From: Heterobilharzia americana
Taxonomy: Eukaryota; Platyhelminthes; Trematoda; Strigeidida; Schistosomatidae
Reading direction: 5' to 3'
Assembly: GCA_944470555.2 (NCBI GenBank)
Contig: OX104134.1
Coordinates: forward strand, 9,961,248 to 10,025,247
DNA length: 64,000 nt
The notes beneath the pieces were generated by a model, which ran no database searches, had not been told where the DNA came from, and saw nothing but the letters and a program-made list of their open reading frames with translations. Position numbers and translations under genes: made by a program. Each line of letters opens with the position of its first letter. Positions within the stretch are counted from its first letter, which is position 1. Positions 61,690 to 64,000 of this stretch are shown piece after piece.

Positions 61690-62805
61690 CGCCTTTGAGT
61701 AGCTCCAAACACCTGATGGTAGATTTAGGTAGAGTGAAAGAATTTCACCACTTCTTTTTAATTTATCTTCAGTGACATTCTCCACATAAGTGTGTAGGGA
61801 GCGCATCGTGCTGATGTAATCGTATTCCTGAATGAAAGACGTTTTGACCTGATGAAATAGTTCTGCTGTGTTGCAACATACAGACTACTCAAATTGCATT
61901 TAGTCAGTTGATGATAACTGTCCATTAGTATGGCATATACTCTGCACCATCGAAGCGCAAACCGCTTCTACAAGGTTGGTCGAAGACTATACCCGCACTC
62001 TTTGGAAGTTTTGAAAAGTTTGTATATTTGAGTAGTTTTGTGAGTGCTGATTTATTGAGCAGATTTCTCACTGTATACTGAAAGCCATGAGCTAAATTGG
62101 GTGCTGGTGTGATGTTTAAACTAGCATTAAGTAGTTGGGCATACAACACGCTGATGAAAGCAGTTCCACCTCAAATCTGTAAAGCCTGGACCCTCCAAGC
62201 GGATGATGTCCGACAGTTGTGTTTGTTACCGTCGTTGTCTACTCAGGACTGCAATTATTAAATCGAAACACCATGTAAGTAGTTCTAAGGCTGTGTATTT
62301 GAGTCTAATGAAGGTATTCACTCATTGAGTGTGGACAATTTGGAACATCGGCTGTGGTGGCTCGGTCACTTGTTGCATGTGCCTTCCCACTGGCTTCAAT
62401 ACAATTCGCTCTGCGCTTCTATCGGGAGTGGCTGGAAGAAGCAGAGAGACAAGCAGCACGTGACATGGTCCCGTAAAAACGAGGATAGGTTAACATCTGT
62501 AGGTACTTCCCGATCCTCTAGATGGTGTCCGACAAACTATAAAACTCAGTAACTTAAGACTGTAGTAAACACTGAATCAGAATCGAAACAATTTACGATC
62601 ATGCCGCAGTTTTCTGAAGAGTAAAATAAGTGCTTCACAAATGTATATTTGAAAATGTTCCATCAATGACCCACTTTATCTGCGTTTTTATCCCCCTTTC
62701 CTCTTTCTGTTTCTTTACAATGTTTCTCTATTATTTTGTTTGGTGCATCTCTTGGTGCTTATGCGGTAGCCTTCGTGTTCTAATAAACAATATAATATAA
62801 TAACT
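61690..62805 (+). pseudogene. Non-LTR retrotransposon family 2, 3' fragment with 3' UTR
   Basis: Across changing frames the plus strand follows the family 2 protein: LQTPDGRFR and SERISPLLFNLSS (RT motif before the palm, 61700-61770), HRADVIVFLNERRFDLMK (damaged ADDIVLL palm motif, 61803-61860), KFVYLSSFVSADLLSRF (61995-62070), CWCDV-TSIK (about 62100-62130), KAWTLQADDVRQL (62183-62225), then a 75-codon open frame with LEHRLWWLGHLLHVPSHWL and SGWKKQRDKQHVTWSR. A T-rich 3' UTR follows with an AATAAA signal near 62782. It corresponds to the copy at 38700-39620 but extends further upstream and is more diverged. Confidence 0.75.
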
Positions 62806-63267
62806 CGACTAGTCCAAATTCATGGATGTATATTGTAATCTAATCAGATGAACTAATTGGTGTTGGTGATTATTGTATAACATTACCTACTGCCCATAGC
62901 CCAATCTGTATACGTTTCAATCGCTCTCATAGTATTCCTCTCATCACACTTAAGCCTTGCAGCAGGCGATGCTTCGCGTTTATCTATAACACTGCAAAAA
63001 AAGAAAGTCATTTTGTGAAAGGCATCATAACTGGTATTGTTATTAGGAGAGAAATACCTGACTCACAGTGATTATTTGACAATACTCTGTGAATACAGAA
63101 CATAGTGTGTGATGAGTAATTATCACTGCTAGTCGACATACCACAGAATGTTCCTCATACTAGAGAGATTATCAAATTAACTGCTAATACTTATTTTTAT
63201 AGTGAAAAAAGTGCACGAAATTCTCACCTAGTGCATAGTTGTTTTTATAACCAATTAGCAGACATTA
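62806..63267. other. AT-rich non-coding DNA
   Basis: Nothing recognised. Confidence 0.55.
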
Positions 63268-63442
63268 TATTGGTCTTGGTGACTGGTACATGGATCTAGG
63301 AAGCGAGGTTCATCTTATTTGGGCTTTTCAGTTGGGTGTACCAGCACCCAAGTTAGTGATGTCCCTACTGAGGGTCGAACCCAGTACCCTTCACTTGAAA
63401 CTTCAGACCACCATCTACTAAGCCACTGGGGCACGGTAGCCA
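63268..63442 (-). mobile_element. Hammerhead SINE, group B (copy B4)
   Basis: On the minus strand GTGCCCCAGTGGCTTAGTAG (A box), then GTACTGGGTTCGACCCTCAG (a clean B box), a spacer, the hammerhead core at 63337-63293 and a shortened tail. The head is a good tRNA-like promoter. The 81-codon minus frame at 63365-63610 partly reads through the repeat and is not a gene. Confidence 0.83.
63293..63337 (-). ncRNA. Hammerhead ribozyme core, decayed (in B4)
   Basis: The minus strand reads ACCCAACTGAAAAGCCCAAA, then TAAGATGAAC and GCTTCCTAGAT. CTGAAAA differs from CUGANGA at one core base, and the CAAATA loop is kept as in B1 and B3. The GGAC side of stem II and the GTC triplet are damaged. Confidence 0.62.
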
Positions 63443-64000
63443 CCTCCTGTGCATCGGATACCAGTTGTTGTTAGCAAATATGTTATCTATTAATCCAGAC
63501 AATTTTAGTTTATGCATTATATCACTGAGTGTCTTTATCTGTGAATAGATGCCTTTATTATAAATCTTCTCTACACAACGTAAGAATGAAGCTTTGAGAA
63601 ATTTGTACACTCGTAATCGTATACAAGTAGTTAGAATAATCAGCTTGTCAAGAAGCTTAATTTAAATTGATGATCGTTAAACATCGCCAACCATCCCAGA
63701 ACCGTTGGAAACGAAGGAATTACAGTACGATAATATTCTGACTAAGCGCGGGAATACGATGCATTAGAAAAGGTGGGATTCATTCTTTTATACCCTAATT
63801 CTTTCCACTGATCTCTTAGCAGACTTTGATTGTTATCGATTTTGAGTGGGTCATTTCAAAAGGTGCTAAGGCTTTGTTTGACTATAACACAGTAAGTGTT
63901 CATTGGTAATATGTCTAGTTCTCAACGAATTTGAAAACCCATTTTCACTTAAAGTGGTTTCCTGCTATTTTGCTAAAACCAGTATTTATTTTTTCCTATA
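63443..64000. other. AT-rich non-coding DNA
   Basis: Nothing recognised to the end of the window. Confidence 0.55.

Noticed and set aside
61925..62149. Minus-strand frame of 74 codons as a possible host gene exon
   Set aside because: The plus strand carries frameshifted family 2 retrotransposon motifs through the same bases; the minus frame is antisense to it.

Overview
The window is eukaryotic, AT-rich, almost gene-free DNA that reads as intron and intergenic sequence of a blood fluke (Schistosoma or a close schistosomatid). The main evidence is a set of short tRNA-derived repeats that each carry a decayed hammerhead-ribozyme core, which is the hallmark of the schistosome Sm-alpha class of repeats. 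Remnants of two non-LTR retrotransposon families and of Penelope-like elements, and isolated short exons inside very long introns, support the same reading. No bacterial operon, ribosome binding site, CRISPR array, rRNA or intact tRNA gene was seen. The species cannot be fixed from the sequence.

Host genes: only two short exons are supported. On the plus strand, 34570-34747 has good splice sites and encodes a segment closely resembling the start of the BMP1/tolloid propeptide (AYYGDIALDE), so a tolloid-like astacin metalloprotease gene probably runs left to right here. No astacin, CUB or EGF exon was found in the window. On the minus strand, 50784-50604 is a second well-formed exon of an unrecognised gene, so two genes on opposite strands seem to overlap or adjoin.

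Mobile DNA, left to right: a decayed copy of retrotransposon family 1 (RTE/SR2-like; endonuclease plus reverse transcriptase) at 5015-7832; an internally deleted family 1 copy with its 5' UTR at 14365-16110; a Penelope-like GIY-YIG fragment at 31020-31660; the 3' end of retrotransposon family 2 at 38700-39620; a Penelope-like RT fragment at 41460-41770; a Penelope-like fragment at 54480-54720 beside a minus-strand family 1 copy at 54790-56245; a GC-richer unassigned repeat at 56262-56985; and a second family 2 3' end at 61690-62805.

At least fourteen hammerhead-type SINE units are scattered between these. They fall into three groups (A, B, C here) that share the plan tRNA-like head, hammerhead core, tail. 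Stem sequences differ between the groups in a way that mostly keeps base pairing. This, and the head-to-head composite units of group A, is the most interesting content of the window. Nothing in the window suggests that any retroelement copy is still coding-competent.
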